Assembly: GCA_036558745.1 (NCBI GenBank)
Contig: DATBEZ010000083.1
Coordinates: 1-64,000, forward strand
Length of the DNA: 64,000 nucleotides
Reading direction: 5' to 3'
From: JAMXLJ01 sp036558745
GTDB taxonomy: Bacteria; Actinomycetota; Acidimicrobiia; IMCC26256; JAMXLJ01
The notes below the pieces were generated by a model. It saw nothing but the letters and a program-made list of their open reading frames with translations, made no database searches and was not told the DNA's origin. Within the stretch, counting starts at the first letter, position 1; every line of letters starts with the position of its first letter. Positions 26,535 to 34,432 of the stretch are shown piece by piece. Position numbers and translations under genes: made by a program.

Positions 26535-27209
26535 CTATTCGGCGGACTCGCCGCCGGATTCGCCCCCGGCGTCGCCGCCGCCTTCCGAGGATGCCTCGGC
26601 TGCTGCGCCTTCCTCGCCCTCGGCCCCCTCGCCTTCCTCCTCGGGCAGGCCGGTTCCGCGGGGCACGGCGACGACCGCGACGGTCTCCTCCGGATCCTGC
26701 GTCGTGGCGACGCCACGCGGGAGCGGGATGTCTTGGACGCGCAGCTGGTCGCCCATCTCGAGGGTCGACACGTCGAGCTCGACCGCGTTGGGGATGTCCT
26801 CGGGCTTCGCCTCGACCGTGAGCGTGAAGAGCTGCTGCTCGAGCAGCCCGCCGTCGCGCACGCCCGGCGCCTCGCCGACGAGGTGGATCGGCACCTCGGC
26901 CGACACCGCGACGTCGCGGCGCACGCGCACGAAGTCGACGTGCTCGAGGTCACCGCGCACCGGGTTGCGCTGGATCTGGCGGGCCAGGGTGAGGACGTCG
27001 TCGCCGTCGACCCGCAGGGTGATCAGCGTGTTGACGCCGGCCTCACCGGCGAGGATGTGGCTGAGCTCGCGCGCCGGGACGCTGACCGAGACGCTGGCGG
27101 CGTCGAGGCCGTAGACCACGGCGGGGACACGACCGGTCCGGCGGAGCCGGCCCGCGGGACCGGAGCCCCGCTCGGTTCGCTGCTCGGCGATGAGGATGCT
27201 GTCGGCCAT
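26535..27209 (-). CDS. rplY: 50S ribosomal protein bL25 (Ctc/TL5 type)
   Basis: The 224-aa product has an N-terminal L25 domain (1 to ~93; RRTGRVPAVVYG, DDVLTLARQIQRNPVRG, HVDFVRV) that binds 5S rRNA, and the TL5-type C-terminal beta domain (~94-185; VPIHLVGEAPGV, IPNAVELDVSTLEMGD). It ends in a ~35-residue acidic Glu/Gly tail. The long form is the general-stress type Ctc protein. The ATG is preceded by GGAGG about 12 nt upstream. Confidence 0.94.
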   Translation of the reverse strand: MADSILIAEQRTERGSGPAGRLRRTGRVPAVVYGLDAASVSVSVPARELSHILAGEAGVNTLITLRVDGDDVLTLARQIQRNPVRGDLEHVDFVRVRRDVAVSAEVPIHLVGEAPGVRDGGLLEQQLFTLTVEAKPEDIPNAVELDVSTLEMGDQLRVQDIPLPRGVATTQDPEETVAVVAVPRGTGLPEEEGEGAEGEEGAAAEASSEGGGDAGGESGGESAE

Positions 27210-27289
27210 GGCGCGCGTTCGCCTCCGGGAGATGGAGCTCGGAAGACGGTCAGTCTAGATCCGCAGCTCAGCGGATGCGGATGCGCCCG

Positions 27290-27334
27290 TCTGGAGTCGA
27301 TTCACCCGCAGAGGCCAAGGAAATCGACTCCAGA
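27290..27334. repeat. Dispersed palindrome family 2, copy E
   Basis: Arms of 13 bp (TCTGGAGTCGATT at 27290-27302 and its complement at 27322-27334) flank a 19-nt loop between prs and rplY, both on the minus strand. The CTGGAGTCG core is shared with the hairpin at 53890-53936. It lies in the longest gene-free stretch (27210-27426), which otherwise shows nothing recognisable. Confidence 0.7.
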
Positions 27335-27426
27335 GTTGAGGGCCGAGACGCGTCAGCGCAGCTCGAGCTCCTCTTGGTGAGGCGCCACTGGCCAGCAGCC
27401 CCGCTCAGACTCCGGGGCGGCGCACA

Positions 27427-28419
27427 TCAAACATTGTCGCCGCGGAAGATCTCGCTGACCGAGGTGTCCTCGAACACGGCGTCGAGGGCCTCGGCCACGA
27501 TCGGGGCGATCGAGAGCACCTGGAGGTTGTCGAAGCGCTTCTCGTCGCCGATCGGCACCGTGTTGGTCACGACGACCTCGCGGACCGGTGCGTTCTTGAG
27601 CCGGTCGACGGCCGGGCCCGACAGCACTCCGTGGGTGGCGGCGATGTACACCTCGCTCGCCCCCCGCTCCACGAGCAGGTTCGCGGCGCTCGTGACCGTG
27701 CCCGCGGTGTCGATGATGTCGTCGACGAGCACACAGGTCTTGCCCCGCACCTCACCGACGATCTCGGTCGCGACTGCGACGTTGTGGGTGCCCTTCGGCC
27801 GGCGCTTGTCGATGAACGCGAGGTCGACGCGCTTGCCGCCGTCGCCGTCGCCGATGTAGTCGCCGTAGCGCCGGGCCAGCTTGCCGCCACCCGCGTCGGG
27901 CGCGACCACCATCACCTGGTCGTCGTCGATCTCCTTCGACAGGTAGGCCGCGAGGATCGGCACCGCGGTGAGGTGGTCGACGGGCATGTCGAAGAAGCCC
28001 TGGATCTGGCCGGTGTGGAGGTCGACGGTGACGACGCGGTTCGCGCCGGACGACGTGAGCAGGTCGGCGACCAGGCGCGCGGTGATCGGCTCGCGCCCCT
28101 CGGCCTTCCGATCCTGACGCGCGTAGCCGTAGAACGGGCACACCGCGGTGATGCGCTTCGCCGACGCGCGCTTCGCGGCGTCGATCATGATGAGCTGCTC
28201 GATGATGCGGTCGTTGATCGGCTCGCAGTGGCTCTGGAGGATGAACACGTCGGCGCCACGGATGCTCTCGCCGTAGCGGCAGTAGAGCTCGCCGTTGGCG
28301 AACGTCGAGAGCACGACGTCACCGAGCGGGACCGCGAGGTGTGCGGCGATCTCCTCCGACAGCGCGGCGTTGCCGCGGCCCGAGAAGAGCATGAGCTTCT
28401 TGCGCGGGACGACCTCCAT
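27427..28419 (-). CDS. prs: Ribose-phosphate pyrophosphokinase
   Basis: A 330-aa enzyme making PRPP from ribose 5-phosphate and ATP for nucleotide, His and Trp synthesis. Conserved blocks are MLFSGRGNAALSEEIA, FANGELYCRYGESIRG, QSHCEPINDRIIEQLIMIDA, the flexible loop YARQDRKAEGREPI, VVTVDLHTGQIQGFFD and the PRPP-binding loop CVLVDDIIDTAGT. The ATG at 28419 has GAGG nine bases ahead; the ATG at 28428 is an alternative three codons upstream. It is downstream of glmU by 64 bases. Confidence 0.96.
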   Translation of the reverse strand: MEVVPRKKLMLFSGRGNAALSEEIAAHLAVPLGDVVLSTFANGELYCRYGESIRGADVFILQSHCEPINDRIIEQLIMIDAAKRASAKRITAVCPFYGYARQDRKAEGREPITARLVADLLTSSGANRVVTVDLHTGQIQGFFDMPVDHLTAVPILAAYLSKEIDDDQVMVVAPDAGGGKLARRYGDYIGDGDGGKRVDLAFIDKRRPKGTHNVAVATEIVGEVRGKTCVLVDDIIDTAGTVTSAANLLVERGASEVYIAATHGVLSGPAVDRLKNAPVREVVVTNTVPIGDEKRFDNLQVLSIAPIVAEALDAVFEDTSVSEIFRGDNV

Positions 28420-28483
28420 CACGCCCATCCTCGCACACCGGGTCGGGACGGGGCCGGGACGTTCCCGCGGGCTCCCGGCAGCG

Positions 28484-29908
28484 CTACTTCGGGTCGTCCT
28501 TCGAACGTCGCGTTTCGCGCTCGGCGACCCAGCCCTCCTCGACCCGGGCCGGGACGCCCTTGGCCAGCGCGCCCGGCGGCACGTCCCGGGTGACAACCGC
28601 GCCGGCACCCGTGTACGCACCGTCGCCCACCTCGACCGGCGCGACGAGCACCGTGTTCGACGAGATGCGCGCGTCGGCACCGACCTTGGTCCGGTGCTTC
28701 TCGCGGCCGTCGTAGTTCGCGGTGATCGTCCCCGCGCCGATGTTGGCGCCCGCACCGATCTCCGCGTCCCCGACGTAGGAGAGGTGCGGCACCTTGGCCC
28801 GTTCGCCGATCTCCGCGTTCTTGGTCTCGACGAACGTGCCGACGTGCGCGTCGGCGGCGATACGGGTACCCGGTCGCAGCGAGACGTAGGGGCCGACCGT
28901 CGCGCGGTCGCCGATCTCGGTCTCGCGCGCGACGGTGTTCTGCACGACCGCGTCCGCGCCGACGACCGTGTCGACGAGTCGGGTGTCGGGACCGATCACC
29001 GCACCCGACGCCACCACGGTCCGTCCCTCGAGGATCGTGCCGGGGAGGATGCGCACGTCGGGCTCCAGCTCCACGGTCGCGTCGACGTACGTCGCGGCCG
29101 GGTCGACCATGGTCACGCCCTCGCGCATCCACCGGCGGTTGATGCGCCGGCGCAGAACGGTCTCGGCGTCGGAGAGCTGGGCTCTGTCGTTCACGCCCAT
29201 CGTCTCGAGCGGGTCGCCGGCGGGGATCCCGACGACCTGGTGCCCGGCCTGGCGCAGCACGCCGACCGCGTCTGTCAGGTAGTACTCGCCCTGCGCGTTC
29301 TCCGGTGACAGCCGGCGCAGAGCGGGCGCGAGCAGGCCGCGCCGGAAGCAGTAGATCGAGGGGTTGACCTCGGTGATCGCGAGCTCGTCGGGCGTGGCGT
29401 CGGTCTGCTCCACGATGCGCTCGACCCGACCCTGGTCGTCGCGGATGACGCGGCCGTAGCCGGTGGGGTCGGGCAGGACCGCGGTGAGCAGCGTCACCGC
29501 CGCCTCGGTGGTGCGGTGCTCGCGTGCGAGGTCCGCGATCGTCTCAGGCCGCAGGAGCGGGAGGTCGCCGGGGATGATGACGATGTCGTGCTCGCCGTCG
29601 ACGTCGTCGGGAAACGCGGTGAGCCCCACGCTCGCGGCGTCGCCGGTGCCGCGTTGCACGCGCTGCTCGACGAACTCGATCGGCATCTCCGTGGCGAGCT
29701 GCTCCTGCAGCGTCTTCGTGACGCGCTCCGCGCCGTGACCGACGACGATGACGACCCGCTCGAGCGGGAGCGCGACGAGCGCGTCGATGAGGTGGAGGAG
29801 CATCGGTCGCCCGCACAGGGGATGCAGCACCTTGGGCGTCGACGACCGCATCCGGGTGCCTTCGCCGGCGGCCAGCACCACCGCCGCCAGAGGTCGGTAA
29901 CCACTCAT
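28484..29908 (-). CDS. glmU: Bifunctional GlcN-1-P acetyltransferase / GlcNAc-1-P uridyltransferase
   Basis: A 474-aa enzyme making UDP-GlcNAc for peptidoglycan. The N-terminal uridyltransferase domain carries LAAGEGTRMRSSTPKVLH, QRGTGDA and the metal Asp in IPGDLPLL. The C-terminal left-handed beta-helix has hexapeptide repeats and the acetyltransferase segment ANYDGREKHRTKVG with the catalytic His and CoA-site residues. The ATG at 29908 directly precedes the uridyltransferase signature. The tRNA-Gln gene is 44 bases upstream on the same strand. Confidence 0.96.
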   Translation of the reverse strand: MSGYRPLAAVVLAAGEGTRMRSSTPKVLHPLCGRPMLLHLIDALVALPLERVVIVVGHGAERVTKTLQEQLATEMPIEFVEQRVQRGTGDAASVGLTAFPDDVDGEHDIVIIPGDLPLLRPETIADLAREHRTTEAAVTLLTAVLPDPTGYGRVIRDDQGRVERIVEQTDATPDELAITEVNPSIYCFRRGLLAPALRRLSPENAQGEYYLTDAVGVLRQAGHQVVGIPAGDPLETMGVNDRAQLSDAETVLRRRINRRWMREGVTMVDPAATYVDATVELEPDVRILPGTILEGRTVVASGAVIGPDTRLVDTVVGADAVVQNTVARETEIGDRATVGPYVSLRPGTRIAADAHVGTFVETKNAEIGERAKVPHLSYVGDAEIGAGANIGAGTITANYDGREKHRTKVGADARISSNTVLVAPVEVGDGAYTGAGAVVTRDVPPGALAKGVPARVEEGWVAERETRRSKDDPK

Positions 29909-29940
29909 GCTCGAACCTCGCTTCGCACCTGCTGCGCCCA

Positions 29941-29964
29941 CTCGCCCCTGCGCTCGGGGGCGAG
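29941..29964. terminator. Hairpin using the tRNA-Gln 3' end
   Basis: CTCGCCCC (29941-29948) is a perfect complement of GGGGCGAG (29957-29964), which is part of the T-stem and acceptor of the tRNA. It could terminate the tRNA transcript or affect 3' processing. Confidence 0.35.
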
Positions 29965-30023
29965 GTTTCGAACCTCGACTTGGGACTCCAAAGGACCCCG
30001 TGCTGCCGTTACACCACCCCCGA
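29953..30023 (-). tRNA. tRNA-Gln (UUG)
   Basis: A 71-nt cloverleaf on the minus strand. Its 7-bp acceptor is TCGGGGG/CCCCCGA, and the D-arm is GTGTAACGGCAGCAC, typical of bacterial Gln tRNAs. The anticodon loop CTTTGGA gives UUG, and the T-arm is CGAGG-TTCGAAA-CCTCG. The discriminator base is G and no CCA is encoded. The anticodon stem has one T-T mismatch (30-40). A TATCGT box sits 7 nt ahead of base 1. Location directly upstream of glmU is, from memory, common in actinobacteria. Confidence 0.9.
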
Positions 30024-30030
30024 CCGGCCG

Positions 30031-30036
30031 ACGATA
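30031..30036 (-). promoter_or_regulatory. -10 hexamer TATCGT for tRNA-Gln
   Basis: It ends 7 nt before the mature tRNA 5' end. It gives an independent calibration of the hexamer-to-start distance seen before leaderless genes. Confidence 0.55.
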
Positions 30037-30076
30037 GCCCCGGCCGAGAAGGCCTCTACCCCGTTCGCGTGCGCAA

Positions 30077-30107
30077 TTGTGATCGGCATCCGCGGAGCGG
30101 GTACCCT
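30077..30107 (+). promoter_or_regulatory. Promoter of the bS22 gene
   Basis: TTGTGA (30077-30082), a 19-nt spacer and TACCCT (30102-30107), 10 nt before the ATG. Confidence 0.45.
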
Positions 30108-30117
30108 CGTTCCCCTC

Positions 30118-30219
30118 ATGGGTTCGCTGATCAAGAAGCGCCGCAAGCGCATGCGGAAGAAGAAGCACAAGAAGCTGTTGAAGCGGACGCGCTGGCAGCG
30201 CCGCCAACAGGGTCGCTGA
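30118..30219 (+). CDS. 30S ribosomal protein bS22 (AURKAIP1/COX24-like microprotein)
   Basis: A 33-residue, strongly basic peptide: MGSLIKKRRKRMRKKKHKK, then a short LLKRTRWQRR helix. From memory it is almost the same as mycobacterial bS22 (Rv0500B; MGSVIKKRRKRMSKKKHRK start), a small-subunit protein of actinobacteria. Such genes are usually missed because of size. It is divergent from tRNA-Gln and followed by a GC-rich hairpin. Confidence 0.9.
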   Translation: MGSLIKKRRKRMRKKKHKKLLKRTRWQRRQQGR

Positions 30220-30239
30220 CCTCCTTCGGTCGCACCTTC

Positions 30240-30263
30240 ACGGCCGCCCTCCGGGGCGGCCGT
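30240..30263. terminator. Terminator hairpin after bS22
   Basis: A 10-bp perfect stem ACGGCCGCCC/GGGCGGCCGT with a TCCG loop, 20 bases after the stop and facing the end of a minus-strand reading frame. Confidence 0.6.
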
Positions 30264-30269
30264 GGCGCG

Positions 30270-31263
30270 TCAGGGCTCCCGAGGACCCGGTGCGGGCACG
30301 AGCAGCTCGGGCACGTCGGCATCTTCGGCCCCGGCCGTCGATGCGCGTGGGCGTGATCCGCGCGTCGTGCTCCCCTGCTGGTCGTCGCGGGTCCGGCGCG
30401 CGCGGACGACGGCCGCGACCGCGGCGACGGTCAGCACGAGCGTCAACGCTTCGATGAGGAACCGGAAGCGGTTGTTCTCCCCGTGTTCGAGCAGGATGCT
30501 CGCGACCGTCACGAACGCGACGGTCGCGCTGCCGAAGAGGAACGCGACCCGTGCCGGGCTCAGCCGTCGACGCCGTCGTTGCACGAGGATGACGATGCCA
30601 CCTGCGATCACCGCCAGCGTGGCGAACACGACCGTCAGGCTGGTGTGGTAGCCGAGCCCCGGTGTCGCGAGCTGGACCAACGCTCCCTTCGATCCGGGGC
30701 TGATCGGCGGGTTCCACTTGACCTCGAGCAGCACCACGCGCCGGTAGAGCTTGTCGAGACCCGCGATCTTGCGCTGATTCGGGGCCGACTCGGTGTAGAG
30801 CTCGGCCGGCGTCGCCCAGATCTCTGCCGAGCCGATCACGTGCACCGCGGTGAGGTGCGGCTCGGCGCGCGCGACGACGAGCGCCTCGTGCCCGAGCCTG
30901 CCGAAGTCCTTCGGGAGGCACTCCCAATTCCAGTTCAGCAGCGGAGGCTCGCCCGGTTTGCCGCCCGACTTGAAGGGCTTGGCGAGCGCCGGCACGCCCG
31001 GATGGTGCAGATGGCACCCGTCGGGAAAGACGCGGCCCGAGATCTTGTGCTCTGCCCGCAGCTTCGCGACGGTCCTCGCACTCATCGGCGCGACGACACA
31101 GGGCGTAGACGAACCGCAACCCGTTGCTCGTCCCGATCGGCGACCACCGCACGACGAGGCCGATCAACAGGTTCCAGAGCGGCGGCTGCATGTGGAGGTA
31201 CCACACCGACCGGAAGAGGTCGTGTCGCAGCAGCGACGGATCGACCAGGAAGTTCGGGTGCCC
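30270..31263 (-). pseudogene. Decayed membrane glycosyltransferase (GT39/ArnT-like)
   Basis: Two pieces of one family are visible in different frames. Reading on from the ispE stop, 31263 to ~31105 encodes a periplasmic first-loop segment (HPNFLVDPSLLRHDLFRS, then WYLHMQPPLWNLLIGLVV) with no start codon and no first helix. From 31085 (ATG) to 30270 another frame encodes the extracellular C-terminal domain and three terminal transmembrane helices (271 aa). The multi-helix middle is missing, so there is an N-terminal loss, an internal deletion and a frame change. The 31085 frame might still be translated, but catalysis is not expected. Confidence 0.7.
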
Positions 31264-32118
31264 TCACCAGCGCGGGTGTGGCGCGAGCGTGAGGGCCGCG
31301 TGCACCGGGAGCCCGAGCCGCTCCTGCACGCGCGCCGCGGTCGTCCGCCAGCTCTGCTCGTCATCGCAGAGCACCGCGTAGGCCGAGCCGCTGCCGGCGA
31401 GCAGTGCGGGTGCGCCCGCCGCGTCCTCGAGCGCGTGACGGAACGCCGGCAGTCGCGTCTCGAGGTGCTCGGCCGCGGGTTCGAGGTCGTTGACGAGCGT
31501 GGGGATCAGCGGCGCGAGCTCGCGGGGCGAGGCGATCGGCCGCACGTCACGCGGCCCACCGAGGTCGTCCCAGCTGCGGTACGCAGCGGGGGTCGAGACG
31601 GCGAACGGCGGCACCACGACGAGGACGCGAAGCGTCGGGAGTGACACGGGCTCGACGAGCTCGCCGCGACCGCGCATCCATGCCGAGCCACCGCGGATGC
31701 ACACGGGAACGTCGGAGCCCAGCTCGGCGCCCACTGCGACCACGTCCTCGTAGGCCACGCCGCACGCCGCACCCATCGTGCGCAACACCGCGGCCGCGTC
31801 CGACGAGCCTCCACCCAGCCCCGCTCCCGTGGGGATGTCCTTGCGCACCGCGATCTCCACGTCGGCCGCGGCGGGATCGAACCGCGCCAGCGCGTGTGCG
31901 GCCTTGGCCGCGAGGTTCGCGTCGCTCGCGGGGACGCCGGCCGACGCGCGGCCGCCGACGCGCACGCGGACGCCGGTCCCGCCGGGTGTCATGGTCAGAA
32001 GGTCGTGCGGCTCGTCGACGGTCACGACGAGCGCGTCGAGCTCGTGCATCCCGTCGGCGCGCGAGCCGAGCACGCGCAACGACAGGGTGAGCTTGGCGGG
32101 CGCGAGGGCCTCGAGCAT
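31264..32118 (-). CDS. ispE: 4-diphosphocytidyl-2-C-methyl-D-erythritol kinase
   Basis: A 284-aa GHMP kinase of the MEP isoprenoid pathway that phosphorylates CDP-ME at the 2-OH. Motifs: APAKLTLSLRVLGSRADGMHEL at the N-terminus, the ATP-binding PTGAGLGGGSSDAAAVL, and the C-terminal glycine loop ALLAGSGSAYAVL. The ATG shares a base with the ksgA stop (TGATG), so the two are coupled. Confidence 0.94.
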   Translation of the reverse strand: MLEALAPAKLTLSLRVLGSRADGMHELDALVVTVDEPHDLLTMTPGGTGVRVRVGGRASAGVPASDANLAAKAAHALARFDPAAADVEIAVRKDIPTGAGLGGGSSDAAAVLRTMGAACGVAYEDVVAVGAELGSDVPVCIRGGSAWMRGRGELVEPVSLPTLRVLVVVPPFAVSTPAAYRSWDDLGGPRDVRPIASPRELAPLIPTLVNDLEPAAEHLETRLPAFRHALEDAAGAPALLAGSGSAYAVLCDDEQSWRTTAARVQERLGLPVHAALTLAPHPRW

Positions 32119-32960
32119 CAGCGTCGGGCCGCGACGACGCGTGCGAGCTCGGCCCACTGCTCGAGCGACAACGACTCGGCCCGTGCCTCGGGCGCGATGC
32201 CGGCGGCCTGCAGCACGTCCGAAGCACCGGCACCGAGCACACCGCGCAACGCGCCGCGCAGCATCTTGCGCCGTTGACCGAACCCCGCCTGCACCAGCGC
32301 GAACAGCTCCGAGGGTTCCGGGACCGAGACCGGCGGCGCGTCGTGGCGGTCGATGCGCACCAGCGCGGACTCGACCTTGGGCCTGGGCACGAACACGGTC
32401 GGCGGCACGACGCCGACGACGCTTGCCGCCCCGAAGTAGGCGACCTTCACCGACACCGCGCCGTACGCCGCCTCCCCGGGCCCCGCCGCGAGCCGCTCCC
32501 CCACCTCGCGCTGGATCATCACGAGGAGACGCCGGACCTGCGGGGCCTCCTCGAGGATCCGTACGACGAGCGGCGTGGCCACGTTGTATGGGAGGTTCGA
32601 GACGAGCGACCAGTCCCCGCCGTCGAGCAGCGCAGGGAGGTCGGCGGTCATCGCGTCACCCGCGACGACGCGCACGTCGCCCACCCCGCCGACCACCTCC
32701 TCCAGGACCGGGAGCAGGTGACGATCCAGCTCGAGCGCGAGCACCCGGAACCCCGCGTGTGCGAGCTCCACCGTCAACGATCCGATTCCCGGTCCGATCT
32801 CGAGGACCCGCGCGCCGGGCTCGAGCCCGGCGAGTCGCACGATGCGGCGCGCGGTGTTCGGGTCGACGAGGAAGTTCTGGCCCAACGCGCGGCTCGGCCG
32901 CACGTCGTGGCGCGCCATCAGGGCGCGCGCGTCGGCCGGCGAGAGGGACATCGCCGTCAT
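32118..32960 (-). CDS. rsmA: 16S rRNA (adenine1518/1519-N6) dimethyltransferase
   Basis: A 280-aa KsgA-type enzyme that dimethylates two adenosines in helix 45 of 16S rRNA. Signature blocks are LGQNFLVDPNTARRIV, the SAM motif VLEIGPGIGSLT, the catalytic SNLPYNVATPLV and VFVPRPKVESALV. The ATG at 32960 has GGGGAG about 8 nt upstream; a second ATG at 32951 is possible. It is upstream of ispE, as in mycobacteria. Confidence 0.95.
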   Translation of the reverse strand: MTAMSLSPADARALMARHDVRPSRALGQNFLVDPNTARRIVRLAGLEPGARVLEIGPGIGSLTVELAHAGFRVLALELDRHLLPVLEEVVGGVGDVRVVAGDAMTADLPALLDGGDWSLVSNLPYNVATPLVVRILEEAPQVRRLLVMIQREVGERLAAGPGEAAYGAVSVKVAYFGAASVVGVVPPTVFVPRPKVESALVRIDRHDAPPVSVPEPSELFALVQAGFGQRRKMLRGALRGVLGAGASDVLQAAGIAPEARAESLSLEQWAELARVVAARR

Positions 32961-32993
32961 GCTCGCGCTCCCCGCCGCACGCCAACCCACTCT

Positions 32994-33041
32994 CGGTTCC
33001 GACACGATGCGGCGTCAGAGCGCCGCATCGTGTCGGAACCG
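32994..33041. repeat. Dispersed palindrome family 1, variant copy C
   Basis: Perfect 21-bp arms (32994-33014 and 33021-33041) flank a 6-nt loop. The core GTTCCGACACGATGCG differs from copies A and B at three positions, each compensated in the other arm. It lies between the RlpA-like gene end and the rsmA start. Confidence 0.8.
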
Positions 33042-33060
33042 GGATGTTCGGGGGAGCCGC

Positions 33061-34218
33061 CTACCAGGAGATCGCGACGGGGATGACGCCGATCCCGAGC
33101 GGCGACAGCCGGCGGAACACGTCGTTGTCGAGGTCGAGCACCCGGGAGCGGGCCACCGGCCCGTAGTCGGCGACCCGACACGTCGCCGACCGTCCGTTGT
33201 CCAGGTTGACGATGCTCACGATGGTGCCGCGCGGCAGTGCTCGGCTCGCGCACGAGTCCGACCCGAACGGGCTCGCGTACCAGCTCGCTCCGCCGCGGGC
33301 TGCGTGGTGGTTGTGCGAGAAGGTCGGCGTCTGGCGGTGCTGCACGGTCGAGGGCGGTGTCGAGCGCGGCCGGCTCGCCGCGGTCGGCGGGGGCGTCGCG
33401 ACGACGGGAGCCGCGGTCGTCGGCGTGGGCGCGGGCGGCGTCGCGGCGCCGGTGGCCTCCCCGAACGGGACGCCACCGCCGGGCGCCCGCGCGGGCGGCA
33501 GCGGCGGATCGGACACGGCGTCGTGGACCACCTGGATCAGGAGCCCGTCCTTCAGGCGGGTGGTGCGACCCGGGGCGACGACGTCGTGAGGCCCGAGCGC
33601 GAGGTGCTGGTCCCGCAGGAGGTCGGCGACCGTGGCCGCGTCGCTGGAGCGGGTGAAGCTGCGGCCGTCGACCTCGACGGTGACCCGGTGCGCCTTCGCC
33701 CCGAGCAGGAACATCGCGCCGACGGCCACCGCGGCCACGGTCGCCGTGAGGACGACGGCCTGGCCGACGCCCGGCCGGGCGGGCGCCTGCGGATGGGTGC
33801 GCCGCCGGGGTGCGGCCGGGGCCGGCGCGGTGGTCGGGACGGGCAACCGGCGCGGGAGCGGTGCCCGCGCGGGCACCGGTCGCGTCGCCGGCGTCGTCGG
33901 CGACGCGGGCGTGGGCGCCGGCAGCGATGGGGCGGGGCTCGTCGGCGCGACGAGCGGCGGCGCGACCGTGGGCTCGACGAGCTCGCGCGCCTGGAGCGGC
34001 GCGTCGACATCGGCGTCGGGCGCGCCCTCGACCTCGGGCGGCGGCAGCAGCGTGACGTTGCCCGACGGCGACGGTCCGCCCGGCACCGAGCCGGCGGTGT
34101 CGTCGAGCAGCTCGGACGCCCACAGCTCGACCTCGAGCTCGAGCACTTCGCCGAGGTCGGTGATCGGCAACCACACCTCGGGTTCGGGTGCGGCGACGCG
34201 CGCGGGCGACGGTCGCAC
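33061..34218 (-). CDS. Membrane-anchored DUF348 and RlpA-like (double-psi beta-barrel) protein
   Basis: About 385 aa. It has an N-terminal cytoplasmic region that is Pro/Ala/Thr-rich and one transmembrane helix (about 153-174, VVLTATVAAVAVGAMFLLG). A DUF348 (YabE-type) domain follows (VTVEVDGRSFTRSSDAATVADLL), then a Pro-rich spacer, then a C-terminal RlpA-like barrel (GGASWYASPFGSDSCASRAL, RVADYGPVARSRVLDL). It probably acts on or binds peptidoglycan. Position (between tatD and ksgA) equals that of rpfB in M. tuberculosis, but the resuscitation-factor domain is replaced by the RlpA barrel. The start is uncertain: GTG 34218 or TTG 34227. Confidence 0.82.
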   Translation of the reverse strand: MRPSPARVAAPEPEVWLPITDLGEVLELEVELWASELLDDTAGSVPGGPSPSGNVTLLPPPEVEGAPDADVDAPLQARELVEPTVAPPLVAPTSPAPSLPAPTPASPTTPATRPVPARAPLPRRLPVPTTAPAPAAPRRRTHPQAPARPGVGQAVVLTATVAAVAVGAMFLLGAKAHRVTVEVDGRSFTRSSDAATVADLLRDQHLALGPHDVVAPGRTTRLKDGLLIQVVHDAVSDPPLPPARAPGGGVPFGEATGAATPPAPTPTTAAPVVATPPPTAASRPRSTPPSTVQHRQTPTFSHNHHAARGGASWYASPFGSDSCASRALPRGTIVSIVNLDNGRSATCRVADYGPVARSRVLDLDNDVFRRLSPLGIGVIPVAISW

Positions 34219-34377
34219 GGTGCGCAACGCGTAGTGGCGCGCGCGGGCATCGTGTCGTGTCGCGCGTGCGCGTGCTCGTCGACTCAGCTGCTCGGCGATC
34301 GGGTCCGCCCTCCCGGTCGTTCGTGTTCCGTGTGCGACCGCGCCGAATCCGAGGGCACGGTGCTTGGGACGCCGCGC

Positions 34378-34407
34378 AACCTATTCAGGGCCGCGGGTCA
34401 GGAGCAA
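34378..34407 (-). promoter_or_regulatory. Promoter upstream of the RlpA-like gene
   Basis: On the minus strand, TTGCTC (34407-34402), an 18-nt spacer and TAGGTT (34383-34378). The predicted transcript start, near 34371, leaves a ~150-nt leader before the coding region. Confidence 0.5.
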
Positions 34408-34410
34408 TCT

Positions 34411-34432
34411 GGCTGGGTGATTCTCCCTAGCC
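34411..34432. terminator. Hairpin over the tatD stop
   Basis: GGCT-GGG pairs with CCC-(T)-AGCC around a 7-nt loop, overlapping the tatD stop codon; 7-bp stem with one bulged T. Confidence 0.35.

Noticed and set aside
34228..34426. A c-di-AMP (ydaO-type) riboswitch before the RlpA-like gene, because GGGTGATTC-like text occurs near 34415.
   Set aside because: The text is on the opposite strand to the gene and the other conserved segments are absent.
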